A stretch of DNA of 17,090 nt. It comes from Burkholderiales bacterium. GTDB lineage: Bacteria; Pseudomonadota; Gammaproteobacteria; Burkholderiales; Burkholderiaceae_E. The stretch covers positions 1 to 17,090 of the forward strand of contig JAIYAG010000470.1 of NCBI GenBank assembly GCA_027489195.1. The letters are read 5' to 3'. Made by a program: the position numbers and the translations under genes. Position 1 is the first letter of the stretch; the number at the start of each line of letters is the position of its first letter. Positions 1-11,720 of this stretch are shown in pieces. The notes under the pieces are model-generated. The model searched no databases. It was not told where the DNA came from and saw nothing but the letters and a program-made list of their open reading frames with translations.

Positions 1-15
1 CACCATCGAACGCAT

Positions 16-51
16 CCGCCCCGCCGCGGCGTCCTGCGCGCGGCGGGGCGG
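16..51 (-). terminator. GC-rich hairpin after the glycine-zipper lipoprotein gene
   Basis: Arms at 16-28 and 39-51 form a perfect 13-bp stem with a 10-nt loop, starting 11 nt past the stop codon of the minus-strand lipoprotein gene. No T-tract follows on the minus strand, so it is not a textbook intrinsic terminator. It may stop or protect the 3' end of the two-gene transcript. The symmetry is seen directly and the function is inferred. Confidence 0.45.
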
Positions 52-62
52 GGTGGGGCCGG

Positions 63-746
63 TCAGCTCGAGCGCCAGGTCGGCGGCGGCGGCGGCGGCG
101 TGCCGACCGGGGGCGGCGGCACCGGAGCGACCGTGGGCGGCGTGCCGCCGGGCCCGATGGCGGGCGAGGCGCCGGCCTGCCCCACGCCCGGCGGCGGCGC
201 GGGCGGGGCGCCTGCGGGCGGCGCCGGCACACCGGGCGGCAGCGCCGCGGGACGGGCGCCGGCCGCCGGTTGCGGCCGGTAGGTGCCTTCGACGACCGGC
301 ACCTTGTGGCCGCTGGCATACATGCACTGGATGTAGGCCTGGTCATAGCGGCGCTGCGTGCCCGAGGCCGAGCTGTAGGAGGCGCTGCTGCCGATCGCCG
401 AGCCGGACAGCAGCCCGACGCCGGCGCCGACGCCCGCGCCCTGCGAGCCGCCGATCGCCGCGCCCGCGACCGCACCGATGGCGGCACCTGCGATCGCACC
501 GCCGGCGACGGTGTCGTTGGCCGCCTTCTGAGCGGACTGTCCGCCGATGCGCTCGGTGGCGAAGCGCCGGCAGGCGTCGTCGTCGGTGCGGAACTGGGCG
601 AACGAGCGATTGGTGCCGGGCAGCGCCATCGTGCTCGGGCCTTCGGGGATCACGGCACAGCCGGCGAGGCCGGCGAGCAGCGCGGCCGCGGCGAGTGCGC
701 GGCGGCGGACGGGACGGTTCGGATTCACGGCGATGCTCCGGCTCAT
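63..746 (-). CDS. Glycine-zipper outer-membrane lipoprotein with proline-rich tail
   Basis: A 227-residue predicted lipoprotein. An Arg-rich N-terminus and short hydrophobic segment end in the lipobox LAGC, with Cys30 the acylated residue and Ala after it, so outer-membrane sorting is expected. Residues about 80-120 are a glycine zipper of repeated GxxxG/AxxxG spacing, the kind of helix that packs tightly in membranes. Two cysteines flank it (C59, C141). Residues about 158-227 are almost all Pro, Ala and Gly. The start at 746 is chosen because it places the signal peptide correctly and because ATGA there overlaps the stop of the upstream secreted-protein gene, suggesting translational coupling. 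An upstream in-frame ATG at 827 would only add a residue run lying inside the neighbouring gene. The exact function is unknown; an envelope-structural role is inferred. Confidence 0.8.
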   Translation of the reverse strand: MSRSIAVNPNRPVRRRALAAAALLAGLAGCAVIPEGPSTMALPGTNRSFAQFRTDDDACRRFATERIGGQSAQKAANDTVAGGAIAGAAIGAVAGAAIGGSQGAGVGAGVGLLSGSAIGSSASYSSASGTQRRYDQAYIQCMYASGHKVPVVEGTYRPQPAAGARPAALPPGVPAPPAGAPPAPPPGVGQAGASPAIGPGGTPPTVAPVPPPPVGTPPPPPPTWRSS

Positions 747-1345
747 TGGGCCGCCCGCGGCGGCACCGGCTGCCAGCCCTGCGGGCAGTCGTTCACTTCG
801 GGATACCAGCCCTGCGGCGACGCGCACCAGTACCAGTAGCCGGCGGCGGGCGGCTCTTCATCGCGGGGGCGCTCGACGTAGACCAGCGGCGGCGGCGGCG
901 AGACCACGATCGGCGGACCGACGATCACCGGCGGCGGCGGATACGCCGGATAGCCCCAGGTGCCGGGGTAGTAGGGATACGGCCTCGGATAGGGCGTGCC
1001 GATGATGACATCCACGCCGACGCCCGGGCGGTGGTAGTACGGCGGCCGATAGGCCGGCGGGCGGACCACCGGCGGCGGGACGTAGACGCTGCCGCCTGGC
1101 CGCACGACAGCCGGCGGCGGCGCGAAGCTCGGAGGCGGCGAAAAACTCGGCGGCGGTGCGACCTGGACCGGCGGCGGGGCCGTCCCCGGCGCCTGAGGCC
1201 GTGCGGTCCCGTAGAAGCGGCTGGCCGGCCGGTCGCTGGCCTGCGCCTGCGGGCCGCTGCTCGAGTCCACCCGAGCCTGGGCAGCGGCCGCGCCGCACGC
1301 CGCGGCCATGCAGACCCCCGTCACCCATGTTCGCCACGCTTGCAT
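743..1345 (-). CDS. Secreted proline-rich protein with C-terminal YWYWC/CPQGW module
   Basis: A 200-residue predicted exported protein. Residues 1-24 form a signal peptide ending AAAQA. Residues about 50-165 are low complexity, rich in Pro, Tyr and Val, including two PPPSF units. The C-terminal 32 residues form a compact conserved-looking module, GYWYWC then QGWYP, then a second Cys and PQGWQPVPP (C174 and C187), a motif I recall from many uncharacterised proteobacterial envelope proteins. The start at 1345 is preferred over the in-frame ATG at 1369 because GGAG lies six bases upstream of it (1352-1355). The gene is first in a two-gene unit with the glycine-zipper lipoprotein, which it overlaps by 4 nt. 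Location is probably periplasmic or surface-associated. No catalytic function can be assigned. Confidence 0.8.
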   Translation of the reverse strand: MQAWRTWVTGVCMAAACGAAAAQARVDSSSGPQAQASDRPASRFYGTARPQAPGTAPPPVQVAPPPSFSPPPSFAPPPAVVRPGGSVYVPPPVVRPPAYRPPYYHRPGVGVDVIIGTPYPRPYPYYPGTWGYPAYPPPPVIVGPPIVVSPPPPLVYVERPRDEEPPAAGYWYWCASPQGWYPEVNDCPQGWQPVPPRAAQ

Positions 1346-1486
1346 CGTTCGCTCCGTCGCGGCTCGCATCAGCGGGGCCGCATGTCTGTGTCCGTCGCGG
1401 GCGCCGCGCGCCCCTGTCTGCCCAACGGCGCCACTGCGCCGGTCGCCGACCCTCGAATCAAACCGTTACAACTGACCGGGCTCGGC

Positions 1487-1492
1487 TATCAT
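1487..1492 (+). promoter_or_regulatory. Probable -10 element of the glycosyltransferase gene
   Basis: TATCAT matches TATAAT at five of six positions and ends ten bases before the ATG at 1503. A start of transcription about seven bases on would leave only a four-base leader, which fits the absence of a Shine-Dalgarno sequence. The best -35 candidate, TTACAA at 1466-1471, has a short 15-base spacer and is weak. Confidence 0.5.
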
Positions 1493-1502
1493 CGCCGCGC
1501 CC

Positions 1503-2324
1503 ATGAACATCACCGTCGTCGTCTCGGCCTACAGCAACTGGGTGGCGCTCGACCGGACCCTGCTCGGCTTCCGGTGCCAGACGCATGCCCCGGCCGAGCT
1601 GTGGGTCGCCGAGGACAGCCACTTCGAAGAGGTCGCGGCGACCGTCGCGAAGCACCGCGCGCTCGCGCCGTACCCGATCCGGCACATCACGCAGGAGAAC
1701 CGGGGCTACCGCAAGCCGATCATGATGAACCGCGCGTTCGGCGACGCGTGCGGAGAATTCGTCGTCTTCACCGATGCGGATTGCGTGCCCAGGGCCGACC
1801 TGCTCGAGACCTACGCCCGGCTGGCACGGCCCGGCATCTTCCTGGCCGGCGGCAGCCACCTGTCGATCCCCGAAGCGTTCCACCGCGAGCGGCTGACCGA
1901 CACGATGATCACGTCGCAGCAGGTCTTCGATCACGGCTGGCTCGTGGCGCAGGGCATCGCGCTGTCGCGCTGGCGCCTGACCCGCTCGCGACCGCTGGCG
2001 CGCACGCTCGACCTGCTGACCGCGCGCGACTCGCTCAACGGCGCGAACACCGGCGCGTGGAAGGCCGACATCCTGAAGGTCGGCGGCTACGACGAGACCA
2101 TGGGCTACGGCGGCGAGGACCGGAACTTCGGCTACCGGATGAACAACGCCGGCATCCGCGGCGTGCGCGCCCGGCACAGCCTGGTGTGGCTGCACCTCGA
2201 TCACAAGCGGGGCTACGTCGATCCGGCGCTCAAGCAGGCCAACCTCGACTGGAACCGCGAGGTGAAGCGCCAGCGGCTGGTCTGGCCGCGGCAGACGGCA
2301 CTGCCGCGCCCGGCGTCCGCCTGA
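1503..2324 (+). CDS. Family 2 glycosyltransferase, GT-A fold with galactosyltransferase-type C-terminus
   Basis: A 273-residue cytosolic-face inverting glycosyltransferase. It opens with the GT2 strand ITVVVSAYSN and has the metal-binding DAD triad at 91-93 within FTDADC. The acceptor half carries ANTGAW at 181-186, the GGEDRNFGYR segment at 203-212, which resembles the ED motif of the Glyco_transf_7C domain and would supply the catalytic base, and HLDH at 231-234. No transmembrane segment is seen. The sugar donor cannot be read from sequence. Convergence with msbA, the lipid A flippase gene, makes a role in lipopolysaccharide core or another envelope glycan plausible, but that is inference. 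The start follows a strong -10 element closely and has no ribosome-binding site. Confidence 0.85.
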   Translation: MNITVVVSAYSNWVALDRTLLGFRCQTHAPAELWVAEDSHFEEVAATVAKHRALAPYPIRHITQENRGYRKPIMMNRAFGDACGEFVVFTDADCVPRADLLETYARLARPGIFLAGGSHLSIPEAFHRERLTDTMITSQQVFDHGWLVAQGIALSRWRLTRSRPLARTLDLLTARDSLNGANTGAWKADILKVGGYDETMGYGGEDRNFGYRMNNAGIRGVRARHSLVWLHLDHKRGYVDPALKQANLDWNREVKRQRLVWPRQTALPRPASA

Positions 2325-2328
2325 GCCG

Positions 2329-2351
2329 GCGCAGCACGGGGCGTGCTTCGC
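2329..2351. terminator. Bidirectional hairpin between the glycosyltransferase and msbA
   Basis: AGCACG at 2333-2338 pairs with CGTGCT at 2342-2347 around a GGG loop. The stem continues three further pairs past one C/T mismatch. It begins five bases after the glycosyltransferase stop and lies 26 bases past the msbA stop, in the only gap between these convergent genes. No strong T-tract is present on either side. Confidence 0.5.
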
Positions 2352-2376
2352 GATCAGGCGCCGCCGGTGGTCGCGA

Positions 2377-7678
<5,302 letters not shown>

Positions 7679-7684
7679 GGCCGC

Positions 7685-7690
7685 ATTCTA
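7685..7690 (-). promoter_or_regulatory. Probable -10 element of dnaE, leaderless geometry
   Basis: Read on the minus strand the bases are TAGAAT, five of six to consensus. The element ends six bases before the dnaE ATG, which places the predicted transcription start on the A of that ATG. No Shine-Dalgarno sequence and no clear -35 are present. Confidence 0.45.
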
Positions 7691-7740
7691 CCGCCGCGAT
7701 GGGGGGCCGATTCCGGTCCGGGGCGCCCGGACGGGGCCCG

Positions 7741-7746
7741 TATAAT
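7741..7746 (+). promoter_or_regulatory. Consensus -10 element of the DMT permease gene
   Basis: A perfect TATAAT lies ten bases before the ATG at 7757, predicting a leader of about four bases. It faces the dnaE -10 element across 50 bp, so the two promoters share one 78-bp divergent region. No good -35 hexamer is visible at 16-18 bases spacing. Confidence 0.55.
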
Positions 7747-7756
7747 CCGCCGCCAC

Positions 7757-8656
7757 ATGTCCGCCCCTACCCTCGCCCCGGCCTCCGCCGGCAGCAGCGC
7801 GCACCGGCGCGCGCTGCTCACCCTGCTCGGCTGCACGGTGCTCTGGAGCCTCGCCGGCGTCGGCACGCGCCGTCTCGAGCACGCGGAGGGCTTCGAGATC
7901 GCGTTCTGGCGCTCGCTGTTCTGCGCGGCCTTCGTGATCGCGGTGATGGTGGTGCGCCACCGCGGGGCCTGGGTCGGCCACGTGCTGGGCGCCGGCCCGA
8001 TCGGCTGGGCGAGCGGCGCGATGTGGGCGGTGATGTTCACCTGCTTCATGATCGCGCTGTCGCTCACGACGGTGGCGAACGTGCTGGTGGTGATGGCCGC
8101 CTCGCCGCTGCTCGCGGCACTCCTGGGCCTGGCGGTGCTGCGCGAGCCGGTAAGGCCCCGCACCTGGGCCGCGATCGCGATCGCCGCGGCGGGCATCGTC
8201 TGGATGGTGCGCGACGAGCTCTCGGGCCAGGGGCTGGCGGGCATGGCGGTGGCCTTCGCGGTGCCGGTCGCCTCCGCGATCAACATCGTGCTGCTCAAGC
8301 GCAGCAACGGGCGGGTCGACCTGGTGCCGGCGGTGCTGCTGGGCGCACTGATCAGCATGGCGGTGACGCTGCCGCTGGCCTGGCCGCTGTCGGCCAGCAC
8401 GCCCGACCTCGCGATCCTGGCCGCCCTCGGCGTCTTCCAGCTCGCCGTGCCCTGCATGCTGATGGTCCGGGCGGCGCAGCACCTCGCGCCGCACGAGATC
8501 GCGCTGCTCGGGCTGATGGAGGTGGTGCTCGGACCGCTGTGGGCCTGGCTGGGTGCGGGCGAGGCCGCGACCGCGAGCACGCTGCAGGGCGGCGCGCTGG
8601 TGCTGGTGGCGCTGCTGCTGAACGAGCTGGTGGGGATGCGGGAGAAGCGGGGCTAG
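7757..8656 (+). CDS. DMT superfamily EamA-type permease
   Basis: A 299-residue inner-membrane protein with about ten hydrophobic helices arranged as two EamA repeats (about 18-145 and 160-295). The first helix contains the typical LLGCTVLWSLAGVGTRRL stretch, and the segment EIAFWRSLF is the conserved family turn after it. Each repeat ends in a helix of the kind that closes an EamA half. Substrates of this family are varied (amino acids, metabolites, nucleotide sugars) and cannot be told from sequence. The start is set by the first Met after the TATAAT element; the frame is open far upstream, but only as antisense of dnaE. The gene is monocistronic, divergent from dnaE and convergent with fpr. 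Confidence 0.88.
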   Translation: MSAPTLAPASAGSSAHRRALLTLLGCTVLWSLAGVGTRRLEHAEGFEIAFWRSLFCAAFVIAVMVVRHRGAWVGHVLGAGPIGWASGAMWAVMFTCFMIALSLTTVANVLVVMAASPLLAALLGLAVLREPVRPRTWAAIAIAAAGIVWMVRDELSGQGLAGMAVAFAVPVASAINIVLLKRSNGRVDLVPAVLLGALISMAVTLPLAWPLSASTPDLAILAALGVFQLAVPCMLMVRAAQHLAPHEIALLGLMEVVLGPLWAWLGAGEAATASTLQGGALVLVALLLNELVGMREKRG

Positions 8657-8664
8657 CCGATCGG

Positions 8665-8686
8665 GCTCACGCAAGCATGCGCGAGC
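8665..8686. terminator. Bidirectional terminator hairpin between the DMT permease gene and fpr
   Basis: Arms 8665-8673 and 8678-8686 form a nine-pair stem with a four-base loop. The single imperfect pair is A/C on the plus strand but a G-U wobble on the minus strand. It starts nine bases after the permease stop. A TTTT run comes about ten bases later on the plus strand. It fills most of the 37-bp gap between the two convergent genes. Confidence 0.6.
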
Positions 8687-8693
8687 GGGTCGG

Positions 8694-9470
8694 TCACTTT
8701 TCCACGAACGCCCGCTCGATCACGTAGTCGCCCGGCACGCCCTGCGAGGGCGAGATCACGAAGCCGCGCGCATCGAGCAGCGCCCGCGTGTCGGCGAGCA
8801 TGGCCGGGCTGCCGCAGATCATCGCGCGGTCGGTGGCCGGCGACAGCGGCGGCAGGCCGATGTCGTCGGTCAGCTTGTCGCTGGCGATCAGGTCGGTGAT
8901 GCGCCCACGGTTGCGGAACGGCTCGCGGGTGACGGTCGGGTAGTAGACCAGCCGCTGCTGCACCAGCTCGCCGAAGAACTCGTTGCCCGGCAGCTCGTCC
9001 TGCAGGTACTCGGAGTAGGCGAGCTCGCTGACCTCGCGAACGCCATGCACCAGCACGACCTTCTCGAAGCGCTCGTAGGTCTCCGGGTCCTTGACGATCG
9101 ACATGAAGGGCGCAAGGCCCGTGCCGGTGCCGAAGAGGAACAGGTTGCGGCCCGGACGCAGGTCGTCGACCACCAGCGTGCCGGTCGGCTTGCGGCTCAC
9201 CAGCACGGTGTCGCCGGGCTTGAGGTGCTGCAGCCGCGAGGTCAGCGGGCCGTCCTGGACCTTGATGCTCAGGAACTCGAGGTTCTCCTCGTAGTTCGCG
9301 CTGGCCACGCTGTAGGCGCGCATCAGCGGCTTGCCGTCGACCGGCAGGCCGAGCATCACGAAGTGGCCGTTGCGAAAGCGCAGCGACGGGTCACGCGTGG
9401 TCTTGAAGCTGAACAGCGTGTCGTTCCAGTGATGGACGTCGAGGACGGTCTCGGTGTTGAACGCGGACAT
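8694..9470 (-). CDS. fpr: Ferredoxin--NADP+ reductase
   Basis: A 258-residue FAD flavoprotein of the bacterial Fpr class that passes electrons between NADPH and ferredoxin or flavodoxin in the cytosol. The FAD-binding RAYS motif is at 51-54 with SVAS following, the NADP pyrophosphate loop GTGTGLAPF at 114-122 and CGSPAM at 219-224. The C-terminus VIERAFVEK is the short tail usual in proteobacterial Fpr. The start at 9470 (MSAFN) gives the standard length; the frame extends upstream only to a TTG. No clear ribosome-binding site is seen. An FNR-type box and a -10-like element lie upstream, so oxygen-responsive control is likely. The flanking WrbA, flavodoxin-like and pirin genes make this a redox neighbourhood. 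Confidence 0.93.
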   Translation of the reverse strand: MSAFNTETVLDVHHWNDTLFSFKTTRDPSLRFRNGHFVMLGLPVDGKPLMRAYSVASANYEENLEFLSIKVQDGPLTSRLQHLKPGDTVLVSRKPTGTLVVDDLRPGRNLFLFGTGTGLAPFMSIVKDPETYERFEKVVLVHGVREVSELAYSEYLQDELPGNEFFGELVQQRLVYYPTVTREPFRNRGRITDLIASDKLTDDIGLPPLSPATDRAMICGSPAMLADTRALLDARGFVISPSQGVPGDYVIERAFVEK

Positions 9471-9524
9471 GGGCGGGAACCGGAGGCGTGGGCCTGAGCG
9501 GCAGCGAGCTGCTGCGATGCACAA

Positions 9525-9530
9525 ATGGTA
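9525..9530 (-). promoter_or_regulatory. -10-like element of fpr
   Basis: TACCAT on the minus strand matches four of six consensus positions. Its spacing of about 30 bases from the centre of the upstream FNR-type box is what a class II activated promoter would have. It predicts transcription from about 9518 and a leader near 48 bases. Confidence 0.4.
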
Positions 9531-9553
9531 CCTCGGCCGCAGCGACCGGGGAA

Positions 9554-9567
9554 CTGACGCAGATCAA
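9554..9567 (-). promoter_or_regulatory. FNR/Anr-type box upstream of fpr
   Basis: The minus strand reads TTGAT, four bases, then GTCAG; on the plus strand it is CTGAC-N4-ATCAA. This matches the FNR consensus TTGAT-N4-ATCAA at eight of ten positions, with one half-site perfect. The centre is about 42 bases upstream of the predicted fpr transcription start, the class II activator position. Binding is inferred. Confidence 0.45.
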
Positions 9568-9620
9568 TGAGCACACGCCCTGCCGGCATGAGACGCAGGG
9601 CCTCCGACGTTCCGGAAACA

Positions 9621-9677
9621 GGGTCGCCGCAGTCGGCCGGCCCCTGCGGGCGCGGCCTGCGGGCCGCGCGGCGACCC
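9621..9677 (-). terminator. Long GC hairpin region after the second flavodoxin-like gene
   Basis: GGGTCGCCGC at 9621-9630 and GCGGCGACCC at 9668-9677 are perfect inverted repeats. The 37-base loop is itself GC-rich and holds smaller GGCC-type symmetries. It begins twelve bases past the stop of the flavodoxin-like gene and separates that unit from the fpr promoter. No T-tract follows, so classical intrinsic termination is uncertain. Confidence 0.45.
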
Positions 9678-9688
9678 CGTGCACGGAC

Positions 9689-10249
9689 TCAGCGGCGCAG
9701 CGTGCGCGTCTTCTCGGCGAGGCGCTTGCCGTAGGCGCGCGCCGTGTCGAGATCGCCCTTCGGCGGCGACTGCTCGGGCGGCACGTTGTCGGCCTGGGCC
9801 ATCACGCCGATCGAGGAGCCGAGCCGGTTCAGCTCCTCGGGATGACCGGGCTGGCGCGGCGGCATCATGCCGGTGCCGACCCAGACCATGCCGTGCTGCA
9901 TCGCCAGCGTCACGAAGTACATGAGCGTCGAGTACTTGTCGCCGCTCATGTTCTGCGAGCAGGTGAAGCCGCCTGCGACCTTGTCCTTCCAGCCCTGGCT
10001 GAACCACACCTTGGCCGAGGCGTCGGCGAACTTCTTGAAGTCGCCCGATGCCCCGCCCATGTAGGTCGGTGAACCGAAGACGATGGCATCGGCGGCGGCG
10101 AGCTCGGCCCACTGGGCGTCGCCCGCCTGCGTGACGTCGAGCAGCGTGGCCTGCACGCCGGGCACCGAGGCCGCGCCCTCGCGCACGGCCTCGGCGACCC
10201 GCTTCGTGTGACCGTAGCCGGAGTGGTAGGCAACCACGAGCGTCGTCAT
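9689..10249 (-). CDS. Flavodoxin-like NAD(P)H-dependent FMN oxidoreductase, WrbA-related
   Basis: A 186-residue flavodoxin-fold protein. The N-terminal FMN phosphate loop is HSGYGHT at 9-15, the second FMN contact is SPTYMGG at 60-66, and the segment GTGMMPPRQPG near 126-136 followed by GSSIGVMAQ is typical of WrbA-related NAD(P)H dehydrogenases. It lacks the longer WrbA insertion that the upstream gene carries, so it is a diverged relative rather than a duplicate. The expected activity is two-electron reduction of quinones or similar compounds. The start at 10249 (MTTLVVAYHS) puts the flavodoxin strand at the N-terminus. It lies ten bases after the wrbA stop with GAGG upstream, so co-transcription and partial coupling are likely. 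Confidence 0.85.
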   Translation of the reverse strand: MTTLVVAYHSGYGHTKRVAEAVREGAASVPGVQATLLDVTQAGDAQWAELAAADAIVFGSPTYMGGASGDFKKFADASAKVWFSQGWKDKVAGGFTCSQNMSGDKYSTLMYFVTLAMQHGMVWVGTGMMPPRQPGHPEELNRLGSSIGVMAQADNVPPEQSPPKGDLDTARAYGKRLAEKTRTLRR

Positions 10250-10259
10250 CGGGCTGACC

Positions 10260-10865
10260 TCAGGCCGGACGCGCGAGCTTGGCCGCGATCTGCGCGACGT
10301 GGCGCCCCTGGTAGCGCGCGCCCTCGAGCTCGACCGCCGACGGCATGCGGCTGCCGTCGCCACCGGTGATGGTCGACGCGCCGTAGGGCGAGCCGCCCTT
10401 GATCTCCTCGAGGCCGGTCTGCCCCGCGAAGGCGTACGGCAGCCCGACCACGACCATGCCGTGGTGCATCAGCGTCGGGATGAAGGTCAGGATCGTCGAC
10501 TCCTGGCCGCCGTGCTGGGTCGCGGTCGAGGTGAACACCGAACCGACCTTGCCGACCAGCGCGCCGCGGGCCCACAGGCCGCCGGTCTGGTCGAGGAAGT
10601 TGCGCATCTGCGCGGTCATGTTGCCGAAGCGGGTCGGCGTGCCGAAGATGATCGCGTCGTACTCGGGCAGCTCGTCGACGGTGGCGATCGGTGCGGCCTG
10701 GTCGAGCTTGATGCCCGACTTGCGCGCGATCTCCTCCGGCACGAGCTCGGGCACGCGCTTGATCACCGCTTCGGCGCCAGCCTCGCGCACGCCTTCGGCG
10801 ACGGCGCCGGCCATCGTCTCGATGTGGCCGTAGGACGAGTAGTAGAGGACGAGAACCTTGGACAT
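10260..10865 (-). CDS. wrbA: NAD(P)H:quinone oxidoreductase WrbA
   Basis: A 201-residue WrbA (type IV NAD(P)H:quinone oxidoreductase), the standard length. The FMN phosphate-binding loop is SSYGHIETMA at 10-19, TPTRFGNM at 76-83 lines the flavin, and TATQHGGQESTI at 114-125 is the conserved WrbA segment by the active site. GSPYGASTITGGDGSR near 158-173 contains the residues unique to WrbA over ordinary flavodoxins. It reduces quinones by two electrons, avoiding semiquinone radicals. The start is well set, with GGAG six bases upstream (10872-10875). It is the middle gene of pirin, wrbA and a second flavodoxin-like gene, all on the minus strand with gaps of 51 and 10 bases, so it is probably one transcript. 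Confidence 0.95.
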   Translation of the reverse strand: MSKVLVLYYSSYGHIETMAGAVAEGVREAGAEAVIKRVPELVPEEIARKSGIKLDQAAPIATVDELPEYDAIIFGTPTRFGNMTAQMRNFLDQTGGLWARGALVGKVGSVFTSTATQHGGQESTILTFIPTLMHHGMVVVGLPYAFAGQTGLEEIKGGSPYGASTITGGDGSRMPSAVELEGARYQGRHVAQIAAKLARPA

Positions 10866-10916
10866 CTTCTTCTCCGTTGGGAAAGGGTGTGATTCGGAAA
10901 GGGGTGATCGGAGGGA

Positions 10917-11615
10917 TCAGGCGAGGTCGAAGACCAGCACCTCGGCGTCGACGCCGCGTTCGAGCTCGACGGCGGCCTCGCCGACGAGCTTCGCAGCGTC
11001 GCCCGCGACGAGTGTCGTGCCGTTGACCGACACGCTGCCGCGAGCGACGTGGACGTAGGCCTTGCGCCCCGGCTCGAGCGCGAGCCGTGCGCGTTCGTCG
11101 CCGTCGATCAGCGCCGCATACAGCCGGGCCTGCTGGTGGATCGTGACCGAACCGTCGGCGCCGTCGGGCGAGGCGATCAGCCGCAGCCGGCCGCGCTTGT
11201 CGGCAGCCTCGAAGCGGCGCTCCTCGTAGCCGGGCGCGATGCCGCGCCGGTCGGGCTCGATCCAGATCTGCAGGAAGTGCGTCGGGCCGTCCTGGCGCTG
11301 GTTGAACTCGCTGTGCATGACGCCGGTCCCGGCGCTCATTCGCTGCACGTCGCCCGGCCGGATCACCGAGCCGTTGCCCAGGCTGTCCTTGTGCGCGAGG
11401 GCGCCGTCGAGCACGTAGCTGATGATCTCCATGTCGCGGTGCCCGTGCGTGCCGAAGCCGGTGCCGGCGGCCACGCGGTCCTCGTTGATCACGCGCAGCG
11501 GGCCGAAGCCCATGTGCTGCGGGTCGTGGTAGCTCGCGAACGAGAAGCTGTGCCAGGAGTCGAGCCAGCCGTGGTCGGCATGGCCGCGTTCGGCTGCGGG
11601 TCGAAGTTCGATCAT
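10917..11615 (-). CDS. Pirin family protein, YhhW-like bicupin
   Basis: A 232-residue bicupin closely resembling E. coli YhhW from the first residues (MIELR, GHADHGWLDSWHSFSF). The metal ligands known from pirins are all present and at the same numbers as in YhhW: H57 and H59 in THGHRDMEI, H101 and E103 in MHSEFN. Family members bind iron or another metal and some show quercetin 2,3-dioxygenase activity in vitro; the natural substrate is not known. The start at 11615 is preferred because GGAGG lies five bases upstream. An in-frame ATG at 11654 would add 13 residues but has no such site. It is divergent from a LysR regulator and first in a probable operon with wrbA, suggesting control by that regulator. 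Confidence 0.92.
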   Translation of the reverse strand: MIELRPAAERGHADHGWLDSWHSFSFASYHDPQHMGFGPLRVINEDRVAAGTGFGTHGHRDMEIISYVLDGALAHKDSLGNGSVIRPGDVQRMSAGTGVMHSEFNQRQDGPTHFLQIWIEPDRRGIAPGYEERRFEAADKRGRLRLIASPDGADGSVTIHQQARLYAALIDGDERARLALEPGRKAYVHVARGSVSVNGTTLVAGDAAKLVGEAAVELERGVDAEVLVFDLA

Positions 11616-11684
11616 CGTGCCCTCCGGGAGGTGCGAGTTCTTGATGGAGGTCATTTTGGGACCGGGCCGCAGCCGGCAAGGCGC

Positions 11685-11690
11685 TATGAT
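11685..11690 (+). promoter_or_regulatory. Probable -10 element of the LysR-type regulator gene
   Basis: TATGAT matches five of six consensus positions and lies 30 bases before the ATG at 11721, giving a leader near 24 bases. It sits in the 105-bp divergent region shared with the pirin gene. No convincing -35 is visible. Confidence 0.45.
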
Positions 11691-11703
11691 TTCGACTGCC
11701 TGT

Positions 11704-11716
11704 TCAAATTTTTTGA
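11704..11716. promoter_or_regulatory. Candidate LysR-type operator, T-N11-A dyad
   Basis: The 13 bases begin with T and end with A and are an inverted repeat of TCAAA and TTTGA around a TTT centre. T-N11-A with partial dyad symmetry is the general LysR-type box. It lies just downstream of the predicted regulator transcription start and about 90 bases upstream of the pirin start codon, in an AT-rich island that stands out in this GC-rich DNA. Confidence 0.4.
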
Positions 11717-11720
11717 TGCC

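Noticed and set aside
9621..9677. Possible small structured RNA between fpr and the flavodoxin-like gene
   Set aside because: The inverted repeat is real, but position right after a stop codon and lack of a promoter or conserved RNA motif make a 3'-end hairpin the simpler reading.
11641..11654. Second FNR-like match TTGAT-N4-GTCAT near the pirin start
   Set aside because: Only three of five positions match in the second half, and its centre is 32 bases from the pirin ATG, which would place an activated transcription start inside the gene.
11616..11654. Pirin start 13 codons upstream at 11654
   Set aside because: GGAGG lies five bases before the ATG at 11615, and the product then matches YhhW numbering of all four metal ligands exactly.
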